Below are positions 9,185 through 17,642 of a stretch of 64,000 bases of DNA, piece by piece. The DNA lies in contig JBJKUR010000011.1 in assembly GCA_045563055.1 (NCBI GenBank), positions 103,682-167,681 on the forward strand. The letters run 5' to 3'. A program made the translations under genes and the position numbers. The notes beneath the pieces were generated by a model. The model was not told the DNA's origin, searched no databases, and saw only the letters and a list, made by a program, of their open reading frames with translations. Numbering within the stretch: position 1 is the first letter of the stretch; every line of letters begins with the position of its first letter. Source of the DNA: Methylaequor sp045563055 (GTDB lineage: Bacteria > Pseudomonadota > Alphaproteobacteria > Methylaequorales > Methylaequoraceae).

Positions 9185-9772
9185 TTATTTTTTTAAAACT
9201 ATTTTTGTTTCTTTTCCATTAACGAGTCTTTTAATATTAGAAAAATGTTTAAAAAAAATCATACAAACAATTATTAACATAACAGGCAAGAATTGTTCGT
9301 TTCTAAGATATATCAATGCCAGACTTGCAAGTGAGGCTGTTAAGGCTGATAGAGAGGAATACTTAGTTGTCACAGCTACAACCAACCAAACAGTAACAAA
9401 TAATAATCCAAAAGCAACTTCATAAGCCAATAAACAACCAATTATCACAGCAATTCCTTTTCCACCTTTAAATCTAATCCAAATTGGAAAAAGATGCCCT
9501 AGAAAAATACAAAGAATCATTAGGTCAATATTAACTAATTGGTTCTTAAAAAAAAAAATTGGGAGGAATCCTTTGAATATATCACATAATAGAGTGAGCA
9601 ATCCAACTTTCCATCCACTAATCCTTGTTATATTTGTTGCTCCTATATTTTTAGAACCAACTAACCTTGGATCGTTTTTAGTCAATGACAACGAAAATAA
9701 CAATCCAAAGGGTATAGACCCTACCAGATAACATGTCAGTAATAAAATTAAAGTCTCAGAACTTATATACAA
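9185..9772 (-). CDS. plsY: Acyl-phosphate:glycerol-3-phosphate acyltransferase
   Basis: An integral inner-membrane enzyme transferring acyl from acyl-phosphate to glycerol-3-phosphate, the first step of phospholipid synthesis. At 195 aa it is standard length, with about five to seven hydrophobic segments. The three PlsY motifs are visible: SIPFGLL/GSKNIGATNI near the start, GHLFPIWIRFKGGKG in the middle, and KHFSNIKRLVNGKE near the end. It overlaps the preceding pyrC-like gene by 17 nt, forming a pyrB-pyrC-plsY operon, a conserved alphaproteobacterial order. Confidence 0.95.
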   Translation of the reverse strand: MYISSETLILLLTCYLVGSIPFGLLFSLSLTKNDPRLVGSKNIGATNITRISGWKVGLLTLLCDIFKGFLPIFFFKNQLVNIDLMILCIFLGHLFPIWIRFKGGKGIAVIIGCLLAYEVAFGLLFVTVWLVVAVTTKYSSLSALTASLASLALIYLRNEQFLPVMLIIVCMIFFKHFSNIKRLVNGKETKIVLKK

Positions 9773-11072
9773 GTCTACCTCTCACAAATGTCATAATATT
9801 TCTACCTTCAACGAGGAGAGAGTCAAACGGCGAATTCTTTGATTTACTATGAAAGGAATTTGGTTCTACTTTCCATGGTTTTTCAAGATCAAATATTATT
9901 AAATCTGCTTCCGACTTCTCGCTAATTTTACCAGCATCAAGATTCAAAATTTCAGCTGGATTTCTGGTTACCAATGAAATTGCTTCTATTAGACCCAAAC
10001 CATAGTTCTTCACCAAACTCAGAATCATTGGCAAAAGAGTTTCCAAACCTACTCCACCAAATTCAGCTTGATTAAATGGGAGTCTTTTTGCATCTTGGTC
10101 TTGAGGGGTGTGATCGGATACAATTGCATCAATTGTTCCGTCCAAAATACCATTTATTATAGAAATTCTATCCTCCTCCGTTCTTAAAGGAGGCGATAAT
10201 TTTGAGAAAGTTCTGTAATTTTCTAAAGACAATTCATTTAATGAGAAGTATGGTGGTGAAGTATCACATGTAATTGGTATTTTTTGTTTTTTAGCATTTC
10301 TTATTATCTCAACTGTTTCTTTTGTAGATATATGACTAACATGGTATCTACATCTAGTATCCTTTACTAGCCAGATGTCCCTTTCAACAATCATTGGTTC
10401 ACAGTAGCTAGGAATTCCAGTCAGTCCCATTCTTGTTGAAACCTCACCTTCATTCATAACTCCACCTTTACTTAATTCTGGTTCCTCAGCGTGTTGGATT
10501 AGCAATCCATTAAACGATTTTATATAGCTTAAGGCGCGTCTCATTACCCTTGCATTTGATACACTTCTATTGCCATCTGTAAAACCAACTGCTCCATACT
10601 CATTCATAAGTTGTAATTCTGATATTTCTTTTCCCTCTGCACCTCTAGTTATACATCCTGTACAAAACACTTTACTAAGAGCAACTTCCCTAGCCTTCCT
10701 TTGAATACTTTGAATAATTGCTGGTTGGTCGATTACTGGCATTGTATTTGGCATAGAAATCATAGATGTAACTCCACCACTCGCTGCGGCCATACATGCA
10801 CTTTTTATTGTTTCTTTATGTTCAAAACCTGGTTCACCAAGGTTAACTCTCATATCAACAAGTCCTGGACAAATGTATAAGTTTTCACAGTTTATGACAT
10901 GTACATCTTTTTTACTTATAGATATATCGTCTTTAATAGACTCTATAACTTTATTTTTTATGAAAATATCTTTTTTCTCTATTTTTTTTTTACAGGGATC
11001 AATTAAAAGTCCATCTTTAAGTAGGTAGCTAGCTAGTTTTTTATTATTATCAAAAGGGCTGTTTATATTCAT
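9756..11072 (-). CDS. pyrC: Dihydroorotase-like protein (probable pseudo-dihydroorotase)
   Basis: An amidohydrolase-superfamily protein of 438 aa, class I dihydroorotase type. The catalytic metal site normally begins with His-x-His in a DxHxHLREPG motif. Here the motif reads DMRVNLGEPG (about residues 73-82), so both histidines are replaced (R75, N77). Other landmarks remain: LLIQHAEE, CRYHVSHIS and VSDHTPQD. Alphaproteobacterial and pseudomonad PyrC paralogues with this loss act as non-catalytic partners of aspartate transcarbamoylase. I infer the same here, with an active dihydroorotase elsewhere. Overlaps pyrB by 4 nt and plsY by 17 nt. Confidence 0.85.
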   Translation of the reverse strand: MNINSPFDNNKKLASYLLKDGLLIDPCKKKIEKKDIFIKNKVIESIKDDISISKKDVHVINCENLYICPGLVDMRVNLGEPGFEHKETIKSACMAAASGGVTSMISMPNTMPVIDQPAIIQSIQRKAREVALSKVFCTGCITRGAEGKEISELQLMNEYGAVGFTDGNRSVSNARVMRRALSYIKSFNGLLIQHAEEPELSKGGVMNEGEVSTRMGLTGIPSYCEPMIVERDIWLVKDTRCRYHVSHISTKETVEIIRNAKKQKIPITCDTSPPYFSLNELSLENYRTFSKLSPPLRTEEDRISIINGILDGTIDAIVSDHTPQDQDAKRLPFNQAEFGGVGLETLLPMILSLVKNYGLGLIEAISLVTRNPAEILNLDAGKISEKSEADLIIFDLEKPWKVEPNSFHSKSKNSPFDSLLVEGRNIMTFVRGRLVYKF

Positions 11073-12019
11073 TTTAAATTAACCTTTACTAGGGCACTTA
11101 GGCATGCCATTCTTACTGCGACTCCCATTCTAACTTGTTCAAAAATTGCTGAGCGGTCAAGGTCATCAGCTAGCTCTGAATCTATTTCCACTCCTCTATT
11201 CATTGGTCCAGGATGAAGAATAAGAGCATCAGGCCTTGCATATTTTAATTTATCTCTATCAAGACCATAGAATCTAAAATATTCTCTTATTGAAGGTACA
11301 AATGAACCCGACATCCTTTCTAATTGTAAACGAAGCATTATGATGATATCAACGTTTTTTAGTCCCTCCTTCATTTTATAAAAAACTTTTACTCCTAAAG
11401 ATTCTATATTTTTTGGAATAAGCGTTGCAGGAGCAATAACTCTTACTTCTGCTCCAAGTGTATTTAATAAATGAATATTTGATCGAGCAACTCTACTGTG
11501 CATAATATCTCCACAGATAGCAATTTTAAGGCCTGATATTGTTTTTTTTCTTCCTAGGATTGTTAATGCGTCTAAAAGAGCTTGAGTAGGGTGTTCATGT
11601 GGACCATCACCAGCATTTATCACTCCACAATTTACTTTTTCTGAAAGCAGTTTTACAGCACCAGCATCATTGTGTCTTACGACAATTAAATCAGGTTGCA
11701 TAGCGTTTAATGTCATTGCGGTATCAATAAGAGTTTCGCCTTTTTTTATAGAGCTAGTTCCAACTGAAATGTTTAATGTATCCGCACTAAGTTTTTTACC
11801 AGCTAACTCGAAAGAAGTCCTTGTTCTGGTTGAGTTTTCAAAAAATAGATTAATACAAATTTTATTTTTTAAAGTATCTAGCTTTTCATTGTTGTTGTTA
11901 AGAAACTTGGCATACTCGTTTGATAGATTTAATAGAAATTCTATTTCATTGGGAAGGAGTCCCTCAATACCAAGTAAATGTTTGTGAGGATAACTCTCAA
12001 GTTTATTTTCCTCTGTCAT
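11069..12019 (-). CDS. pyrB: Aspartate carbamoyltransferase catalytic subunit
   Basis: Condenses carbamoyl phosphate and aspartate to carbamoyl-aspartate in pyrimidine synthesis. The carbamoyl-phosphate binding motif FFENSTRTRTSFE is present, then HPTQALLDALTI and LHPGPMNRGVEI. About 316 aa, normal for the catalytic chain. ATG at 12017-12019 is preferred over the adjacent TTG at 12020-12022. No regulatory pyrI is nearby. The ATGA overlap with the downstream pyrC-like gene fits formation of a PyrB-PyrC' complex. Confidence 0.96.
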   Translation of the reverse strand: MTEENKLESYPHKHLLGIEGLLPNEIEFLLNLSNEYAKFLNNNNEKLDTLKNKICINLFFENSTRTRTSFELAGKKLSADTLNISVGTSSIKKGETLIDTAMTLNAMQPDLIVVRHNDAGAVKLLSEKVNCGVINAGDGPHEHPTQALLDALTILGRKKTISGLKIAICGDIMHSRVARSNIHLLNTLGAEVRVIAPATLIPKNIESLGVKVFYKMKEGLKNVDIIIMLRLQLERMSGSFVPSIREYFRFYGLDRDKLKYARPDALILHPGPMNRGVEIDSELADDLDRSAIFEQVRMGVAVRMACLSALVKVNLK

Positions 12020-12064
12020 CAAAATTGAATATTATAGCTATTAAAAAATTGTTCAACAATCAAT

Positions 12065-13288
12065 TTAAATTATCTTTTTATTTTTCAAAATTTTTAATTC
12101 TTTATCATTAAGTTTTAGGAATGTTTTTAGAATTTTTTCAGTGTCTTCTCCAAGTAGAGGAGGGGATTTTTTATATTTTATCTTGGATTTTGAAAAATTC
12201 ATTGGGCTTCCAATTACTTTGATTCTTTTTTTTGATCTGGGATGTTTCATTGATATTAGCATATTTCTATTTTTTACTTGTAGGTCATCAAAAACTTGTT
12301 TTATGTTGTTAATTGGACCACATGGAACATTTACTTTTGTCAATCCATTAACCCACTGATTAATTGATTTGTCTTTCATAATTTTCGAAATTATTTTGTT
12401 AAGCGGACCTCTATTATTAACTCTCGATGAGTTAGTTTTGAATTTTGGATCTCTTGGTAAGCCGGGTATTTTTGCAAATTCACAAAAGTTTTGAAATTGC
12501 CTGTCATTAGCTATGGCTAATACCATTAGACCATCTTTGGCTTCAACTGTTTGATAGGGTACAATTGAGGGATGATCATTTCCAATCCTCTTTGGTACTT
12601 TATTAGATACCAAATAGCTTTGTGCGACATAACTCAGCCATGATACCTGGGAATCCATTAAAGAAATATCGAGATGTTGCCCTTCATTTGTTTCTTCTTT
12701 AAATCTTAAAGCCGAAAGAATAGAAATACAGGAATAAAGACCAGTTATTATATCTGAGACACCTACACCAATTTTAGTAGGGTTCCCTTTTTCTTCTCCA
12801 GTTATACTCATTATACCTCCCATAGCTTGAACCAAATAATCGTATCCTCCCCTCTTAGCATAAGGGCCATTTTGTCCGAAACCTGTAATTGAACAGTAAA
12901 TTATTTTGGGATTAATTTTTGTGGCACTTTTATAATCAAGACCATATTGTTTTAAATTTCCAGCTCTAAAGTTTTCAACTAATATGTCGGACTTTTTGAT
13001 GAGCTTTTTTGCTAGTTCTCGTCCTTCCTTTTTAGTTAAATCGATTTCAACTGAATTCTTATTTCTATTTACACTGAGAAAATATGCACTTTCTTTTGGT
13101 TCTTTAAGTTTATCATCTAGATAAGGAGGGCCAAGACTTCTTGAGTCATCTCCTGTTCTAGGTCTTTCAACTTTTATAATGTCTGCTCCTAAATCTCCTA
13201 GTATTTGAGTAGCGGTTGGACCAGCTAATACTCTTGTAAGATCAAGAACTGTGATACCTTCTAATGGTTGTTTAATTTTTTTTTTCAT
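12065..13288 (-). CDS. CaiB/BaiF (class III) CoA-transferase
   Basis: A family III CoA-transferase of 407 aa. The N-terminal motif VLDLTRVLAGP and GADIIKVERP, then NRNKNSVEIDL, are typical of CaiB/BaiF/Frc enzymes. The catalytic Asp is likely the one in DISLMDSQVSW (about residue 205). Substrates cannot be told from sequence; formyl-, succinyl- or mesaconyl-CoA type transfers are all possible. It sits between pyrB and ruvX, interrupting a pairing seen in related genomes. The gap to ruvX is 3 nt, so the two are probably co-transcribed. Confidence 0.85.
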   Translation of the reverse strand: MKKKIKQPLEGITVLDLTRVLAGPTATQILGDLGADIIKVERPRTGDDSRSLGPPYLDDKLKEPKESAYFLSVNRNKNSVEIDLTKKEGRELAKKLIKKSDILVENFRAGNLKQYGLDYKSATKINPKIIYCSITGFGQNGPYAKRGGYDYLVQAMGGIMSITGEEKGNPTKIGVGVSDIITGLYSCISILSALRFKEETNEGQHLDISLMDSQVSWLSYVAQSYLVSNKVPKRIGNDHPSIVPYQTVEAKDGLMVLAIANDRQFQNFCEFAKIPGLPRDPKFKTNSSRVNNRGPLNKIISKIMKDKSINQWVNGLTKVNVPCGPINNIKQVFDDLQVKNRNMLISMKHPRSKKRIKVIGSPMNFSKSKIKYKKSPPLLGEDTEKILKTFLKLNDKELKILKNKKII

Positions 13289-13291
13289 AAA

Positions 13292-13757
13292 TTAATCGAT
13301 AAAACTTAGAAAATCATCCAAAATAACTTTTGCAGCGAACATATCTAACTTTTTTTTTTGAATTTTTTTATTTTTAAATAACTTTATACTCATATCCTCA
13401 GCCTCAACACTACTATAACTTTCATCCCAAAAAAATATTGGTATTTTGATGCTATTGTTTTCTAAAAATAAATCTATACCTTTTGTCATATCTTGAATAG
13501 ATTGACACATTTTATTATGTTTTTTTTCTTTTAAAATCGGTAGACCAACAAGTATTCCGCCAACATTGAGATCTAAAATAATTTTGAGAAGAGTTTCTTT
13601 GTAATTAGTATTTTTTTCTATTGTTTGCATTGGCATGCTGACTTTGTGTTGTTCATCAGATACAGCTACTCCAATTTTTTTTTTTTCCACAATCAAGACA
13701 AATAATTTTTTTTTTATTAGTTTGTATTTTAAACTCTTTTATATTGCGAACTAGCAT
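13292..13757 (-). CDS. ruvX: RuvX/YqgF Holliday-junction resolvase-like protein, apparent 1-nt frameshift
   Basis: A YqgF-family RNase H-fold nuclease linked to 16S rRNA pre-processing and proposed Holliday-junction resolution. The family N-terminus (LD-x-G-x-K-x-IG-x-A-x-SD) is split between two frames. From ATG at 13755-13757 one frame reads MLVRNIKEFK... and then IICLDCGKKK; another frame, from a 12-base A-run (plus-strand T 13675-13686), reads KKIGVAVSDEQHK to the stop. With 11 A the two join perfectly into a ~154-aa protein of normal length. Read without the shift, the first catalytic Asp is lost. Sequencing error, true pseudogene and slippage-rescue are all possible. Confidence 0.85.
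13675..13686 (-). repeat. Poly-A homopolymer at the ruvX frame break
   Basis: Twelve consecutive T on the plus strand (A in the ruvX message). Eleven would restore the reading frame. A run of this length is prone to polymerase slippage and to sequencing indels. Confidence 0.9.
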
Positions 13758-13795
13758 GGTGGATGTTATTTATAAAATAATCTAGTTTTTTATTT

Positions 13796-14083
13796 ATGTC
13801 TATTGATAATTCAACAGTAAAAAAAGTTGCCATGTTGGCAAGAATTCAACTTGAAGAGGAAGAAGAAGTCTCTTTAATTGATGAGTTAAATAATATTCTT
13901 GGTTGGGTTGACGAACTGCAGAAAGTTAATACCAAAAATATTGAGCCAATGTTATCTGTTTTTAATGAATCAATGCATATGAGAAAAGATATTCCTAATG
14001 TAAACTATTCTAATGAGCAAATAATTGAAAACGCTCCTGATAGTAGTTCTGGGTTCTTTGTTGTGCCTAAGGTTGTAGAGTGA
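13796..14083 (+). CDS. gatC: Asp/Glu-tRNA amidotransferase subunit C
   Basis: The small subunit that stabilises GatA in the GatCAB amidotransferase, which converts Glu-tRNA(Gln) and/or Asp-tRNA(Asn) to the amidated forms. 95 aa, typical. The start VKKVAMLARIQLEEEE and the later LNNILGWVDELQKV plus RKDIP segments match GatC. It overlaps gatA by 4 nt (GTGA). Divergent from ruvX with 38 bp between the start codons. Confidence 0.93.
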   Translation: MSIDNSTVKKVAMLARIQLEEEEEVSLIDELNNILGWVDELQKVNTKNIEPMLSVFNESMHMRKDIPNVNYSNEQIIENAPDSSSGFFVVPKVVE

Positions 14084-15531
14084 AAGAATTCTGTAAACTA
14101 AATATCAAATCAGCTTTAATTGGTTTGATGAACAAAGATTTTTCGTCAGCTGAGCTTACAAATTTTTTTATTGATAAAATCAAGAAAAATGAAAACTTAA
14201 ATTGCTTCATCACTACTACATTCGATAAAGCACGGGAAATGGCTAAAATTTCGGATAAAAGAATACATAATGATGAAGCTAGACCATTAGAGGGAGTGCC
14301 CATAGGAATGAAGGATTTATTTTGTACTAATGGAGTAACCACAACAGCAGGGTCAAAAATTTTAGAAAATTTTGTACCCTTTTATGAGTCAACTGTCTCA
14401 AAAAATCTTTGGGAAGCTGGAGCAGTAATGTTGGGTAAAACAAATATGGATGAATTTGCAATGGGTTCTGCTAATACAACAAGCTTTTATGGAAACGTAA
14501 TTAATCCATTGAAATCAAACTCGTCTGATGAAAAAAAATTAGTTCCCGGGGGATCATCTGGAGGTTCTGCATCTGCAGTCGCTTCTGGGTTATGTTTGGG
14601 TGCAACTGGTTCAGATACAGGGGGATCTATTCGTCAACCAGCATCTTTTTGTGGTTTGGTTGGCTTAAAACCTACTTATGGAAGATGCTCAAGATTCGGA
14701 ATGATTGCTTTTGCTTCATCTTTAGATCAAGCTGGACCAATTACTAAAACAGTTGAGGATGCTGCATTAATGCTCCAGTTTATGACAAGTTATGATGAAA
14801 AAGATTCAACAAGTTCAAGGAAAAATATTCCAAATTATTTGGATTTTAGGAATGTAAGTTTAAAAGGGAAAAGAGTGGGAATTCCAGAAGAATATTCCAT
14901 GGAGGAATTAAATCCGGAGATTAAAGATATCTGGGACAAAGGAAAAAACTGGCTCAAGTCAGCCGGTTGTGAAATTATTGATATATCTCTTCCTCATACA
15001 AAATCAGCCCTACCAACCTATTATATTATTGCTCCAGCAGAGGCATCTGCCAACTTAGCAAGATACGATGGTATCAGATATGGTTTTAGAAAGAATGAAA
15101 AAGACTTAACAGACCTTTACAAGCAAACCAGAGGAATTGGTTTTGGAAAAGAAGTAAAAAGAAGACTAATGATTGGTACGTATGTACTTTCTGCTGGATA
15201 CTATGATGCATATTATTTAAAAGCACTGAAAGTTAGAAAATTGATATCAAATGACTTTCATGAAGCTTTTAATATTTGCGATATAATTTTAACACCAACC
15301 ACACCAAATGTGGCATTTCCAATTGGAGAAAAACAAACAAACCCAATTGAAATGTATTTGAATGATGTTCTTACCGTACCTGCAAGTCTTGCAGGTCTTC
15401 CAGCAATATCCGTTTCTTCGGGTTTCAATAATGAGAAACTTCCAGTTGGCTTGCAGGTAATTGGCAGACCATTTGACGAAATCACAGTTTTAAGTGCTGG
15501 AAAAGTAATAGAGGAATCAAGGGGGTTTTAG
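14080..15531 (+). CDS. gatA: Asp/Glu-tRNA amidotransferase subunit A
   Basis: The amidase subunit that releases ammonia from glutamine. The amidase-signature Ser-cisSer-Lys triad is visible: Lys in GVPIGMKDLF, the glycine/serine loop VPGGSSGGSASAVASG, and GSDTGGSIRQPAS. 483 aa, normal. The start is GTG at 14080, inside the end of gatC, and its stop overlaps the gatB start by 1 nt, so the three subunits are tightly coupled for balanced synthesis. Confidence 0.96.
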   Translation: MKEFCKLNIKSALIGLMNKDFSSAELTNFFIDKIKKNENLNCFITTTFDKAREMAKISDKRIHNDEARPLEGVPIGMKDLFCTNGVTTTAGSKILENFVPFYESTVSKNLWEAGAVMLGKTNMDEFAMGSANTTSFYGNVINPLKSNSSDEKKLVPGGSSGGSASAVASGLCLGATGSDTGGSIRQPASFCGLVGLKPTYGRCSRFGMIAFASSLDQAGPITKTVEDAALMLQFMTSYDEKDSTSSRKNIPNYLDFRNVSLKGKRVGIPEEYSMEELNPEIKDIWDKGKNWLKSAGCEIIDISLPHTKSALPTYYIIAPAEASANLARYDGIRYGFRKNEKDLTDLYKQTRGIGFGKEVKRRLMIGTYVLSAGYYDAYYLKALKVRKLISNDFHEAFNICDIILTPTTPNVAFPIGEKQTNPIEMYLNDVLTVPASLAGLPAISVSSGFNNEKLPVGLQVIGRPFDEITVLSAGKVIEESRGF

Positions 15532-16982
15532 TGGATTACTATATCCAAGGAAAGAAGTTTAAATGGGAGGTTGTTTTGGGTTTGGAAGTTCATGCTCAGA
15601 TCAGCTCAAAGTCCAAACTTTTTTCTGGAGCATCAACAGAGTGGGGTGGTGATCCTAATTCTCAAGTAGACTTAGTTGATTGCGGAATGCCTGGAGCACT
15701 TCCTGTAATAAATGAATACTGTGTTGATCAAGCTATAATTACAGGTTTGAGTCTTAATGCAAAAATAAACGAGCTATCGATTTTTGATAGAAAAAATTAT
15801 TTTTACCCTGATCTTCCTCAAGGTTACCAAATTTCTCAATTTGAATTTCCAATTGTTGGTAAGGGGTTCATAAATATAGAGTTGAATGGAAAAAAAAAAA
15901 AAATTGAAATCACTAGGCTTCACTTAGAGCAAGATGCAGGAAAAAGTATTCATGACCAGGATGTAGAAAATTCATTTATAGATTTAAATAGATCTGGATG
16001 TGCCTTAATGGAAATCGTCTCAGAACCAGATATGAGAAGTCCTGATGAAGCAGCTGAATATGTAAAAAGACTCAGAAATATTCTTCGATATGTAGGAAGT
16101 TGTGACGGTAACATGGAAAAAGGGAATTTAAGAGCCGATGTAAATGTTTCAGTGAGAAGAGATGGAGAAGAACTAGGAACAAGATGTGAAATAAAAAACG
16201 TTAACTCAATAAGATTTATTCAGCAAGCGATTAAGTATGAAGCAGAAAGGCAAGTTGAAATTTTAGAGAATGGTGAAAAAATTAAACAAGAGACTAGACT
16301 TTTTGATCACAATAAAGGAGAAACCAGATCAATGCGTGGGAAAGAGGAATCTCATGACTATAGATATTTTCCAGACCCAGATCTTCCACCATTAATCATT
16401 AAAAAAGAAAAAATAGATGATTTAAAAAATAATTTACCAGAATTACCTGACGCTAAAAAATTAAGATTTATAGATACTTATAAAATAAGTGAATATGATG
16501 CTGAATTATTAGTAAATGATAGAGATATTTCAATTTTCTTTGAAGAGGTTGTAAAAGGAAGAGAATCAAAAATAGTGACAAGTTGGATTACAGGTGAGAT
16601 TTTTTCTTATTTAAAGAAAGAGGAGATATCTATAAAGGAGACTGATATATCGCCAAAAAAAATTGGTGATTTAATTGACTTAATTACTGACGGAACAATT
16701 TCTAATAGACAGGCAAAGGAGGTGTTTGACGACTATTTAAATTCAGATCAGGACGCGAAGAGTTTTATAAAAAAAAGAGGACTAGTTCAGCTATCTGATA
16801 TTAGTGAGATAAATTTACTAGTAGAGAACGTTATCAACGATCATTCTGAAAAGGTTGGCCAGTATAGGAATGGCAAAGATAGATTGTTTGGTTTTTTTGT
16901 GGGGCAGGTTATGAAGATTTCCAAAGGTAAGGCTAATCCCAAAGTTGTTAATGAAATATTACAAAAAAAGTTAAATGAATAG
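15531..16982 (+). CDS. gatB: Asp/Glu-tRNA amidotransferase subunit B
   Basis: The kinase/tRNA-binding subunit that phosphorylates the Glu or Asp on the tRNA and transfers the amide. The signatures GLEVHAQISSKSKLFSG, DRKNYFYPDLPQGYQISQ, HLEQDAGKS and DYRYFPDPDLPP are present, with the C-terminal YqeY-like tRNA-binding domain after about residue 330. 483 aa, normal. Start is GTG at 15531. The last base of its TAG stop is also the first base of tRNA-Ser. Confidence 0.96.
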   Translation: MDYYIQGKKFKWEVVLGLEVHAQISSKSKLFSGASTEWGGDPNSQVDLVDCGMPGALPVINEYCVDQAIITGLSLNAKINELSIFDRKNYFYPDLPQGYQISQFEFPIVGKGFINIELNGKKKKIEITRLHLEQDAGKSIHDQDVENSFIDLNRSGCALMEIVSEPDMRSPDEAAEYVKRLRNILRYVGSCDGNMEKGNLRADVNVSVRRDGEELGTRCEIKNVNSIRFIQQAIKYEAERQVEILENGEKIKQETRLFDHNKGETRSMRGKEESHDYRYFPDPDLPPLIIKKEKIDDLKNNLPELPDAKKLRFIDTYKISEYDAELLVNDRDISIFFEEVVKGRESKIVTSWITGEIFSYLKKEEISIKETDISPKKIGDLIDLITDGTISNRQAKEVFDDYLNSDQDAKSFIKKRGLVQLSDISEINLLVENVINDHSEKVGQYRNGKDRLFGFFVGQVMKISKGKANPKVVNEILQKKLNE

Positions 16983-17073
16983 GAGAGGTGGCCGAGTGGC
17001 TGAAGGCGACGGTTTGCTAAACCGTTATAGGTGGTAACACCTATCGTGGGTTCGAATCCCATCCTCTCCGCCA
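16982..17073 (+). tRNA. tRNA-Ser (anticodon GCU)
   Basis: Acceptor arm GGAGAGG pairs with CCTCTCC (17063-17069), followed by discriminator G and an encoded CCA (17071-17073). The anticodon stem ACGGT/ACCGT encloses loop TTGCTAA with anticodon GCT at 17016-17018. A long variable arm (class II) and the T-loop TTCGAATC are present. It reads AGC/AGU codons. The 5' base overlaps the gatB stop codon, so the tRNA is probably excised from the gatCAB transcript by RNase P. Confidence 0.95.
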
Positions 17074-17148
17074 ATAACACGGGAAGTTGGCAGTATTTAT
17101 CCGCAAACATATTGATAATACAGAGAAAATTTAAAGTAATTGTGGTAG

Positions 17149-17583
17149 TTATGTGGTATTTATAGAAGCTTGTATTGAAAAATAAATTAAGCGTACAATA
17201 TAAAATATTATCCCCATAATTCCCAAAAACATTGAATAAAGAGTAAATTTTATACCTTTTCTTCTGTTGTCAAGATTTTCATTTAAATCACTAATTGACC
17301 TTGCATGAATAAACCTTCCGATCGCAAGAATCAGCATCATTGGTACGCAAATAAATAAAAGATTATTAAAATATAAAATAAAGCTCATGAGACAAATAAA
17401 TGGAACTGTTTCACAAAAATTGGAATGGGCTCTTATAGCTCTCTCAAGTTCTTTGTTTTTAAATCCAACGGATGTTTTGGTTTTCCTTCTTAATCTCACA
17501 ACATTTAGAAATAACCTATAATAAAGTGTACTTAAATAGATTATTGTTGAAAGATATGTTATTTCTAAAATTGGTCTTATCAT
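17149..17583 (-). CDS. MAPEG family membrane protein
   Basis: A 144-aa integral membrane protein with about four hydrophobic segments. The motif RAIRAHSNFCETVPFI near residue 50 matches the MAPEG signature (R-A-x2-N-x2-E-x2-P). MAPEG proteins include glutathione transferases and eicosanoid-synthesis enzymes; bacterial members are mostly uncharacterised, and no specific activity can be assigned. It stands alone between tRNA-Ser and the photolyase cluster. Confidence 0.8.
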   Translation of the reverse strand: MIRPILEITYLSTIIYLSTLYYRLFLNVVRLRRKTKTSVGFKNKELERAIRAHSNFCETVPFICLMSFILYFNNLLFICVPMMLILAIGRFIHARSISDLNENLDNRRKGIKFTLYSMFLGIMGIIFYIVRLIYFSIQASINTT

Positions 17584-17642
17584 TGAAAACTCGTAAATTA
17601 ATTTTAAATATAATCAATAACAGTTAAATTAAAATTTTCAAA

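Noticed and set aside
16841..17110. Minus-strand 89-aa reading frame over gatB end and tRNA-Ser
   Set aside because: It contains the familiar antisense-tRNA artefact (RMGFEPTIG type) and covers a real tRNA and gatB.
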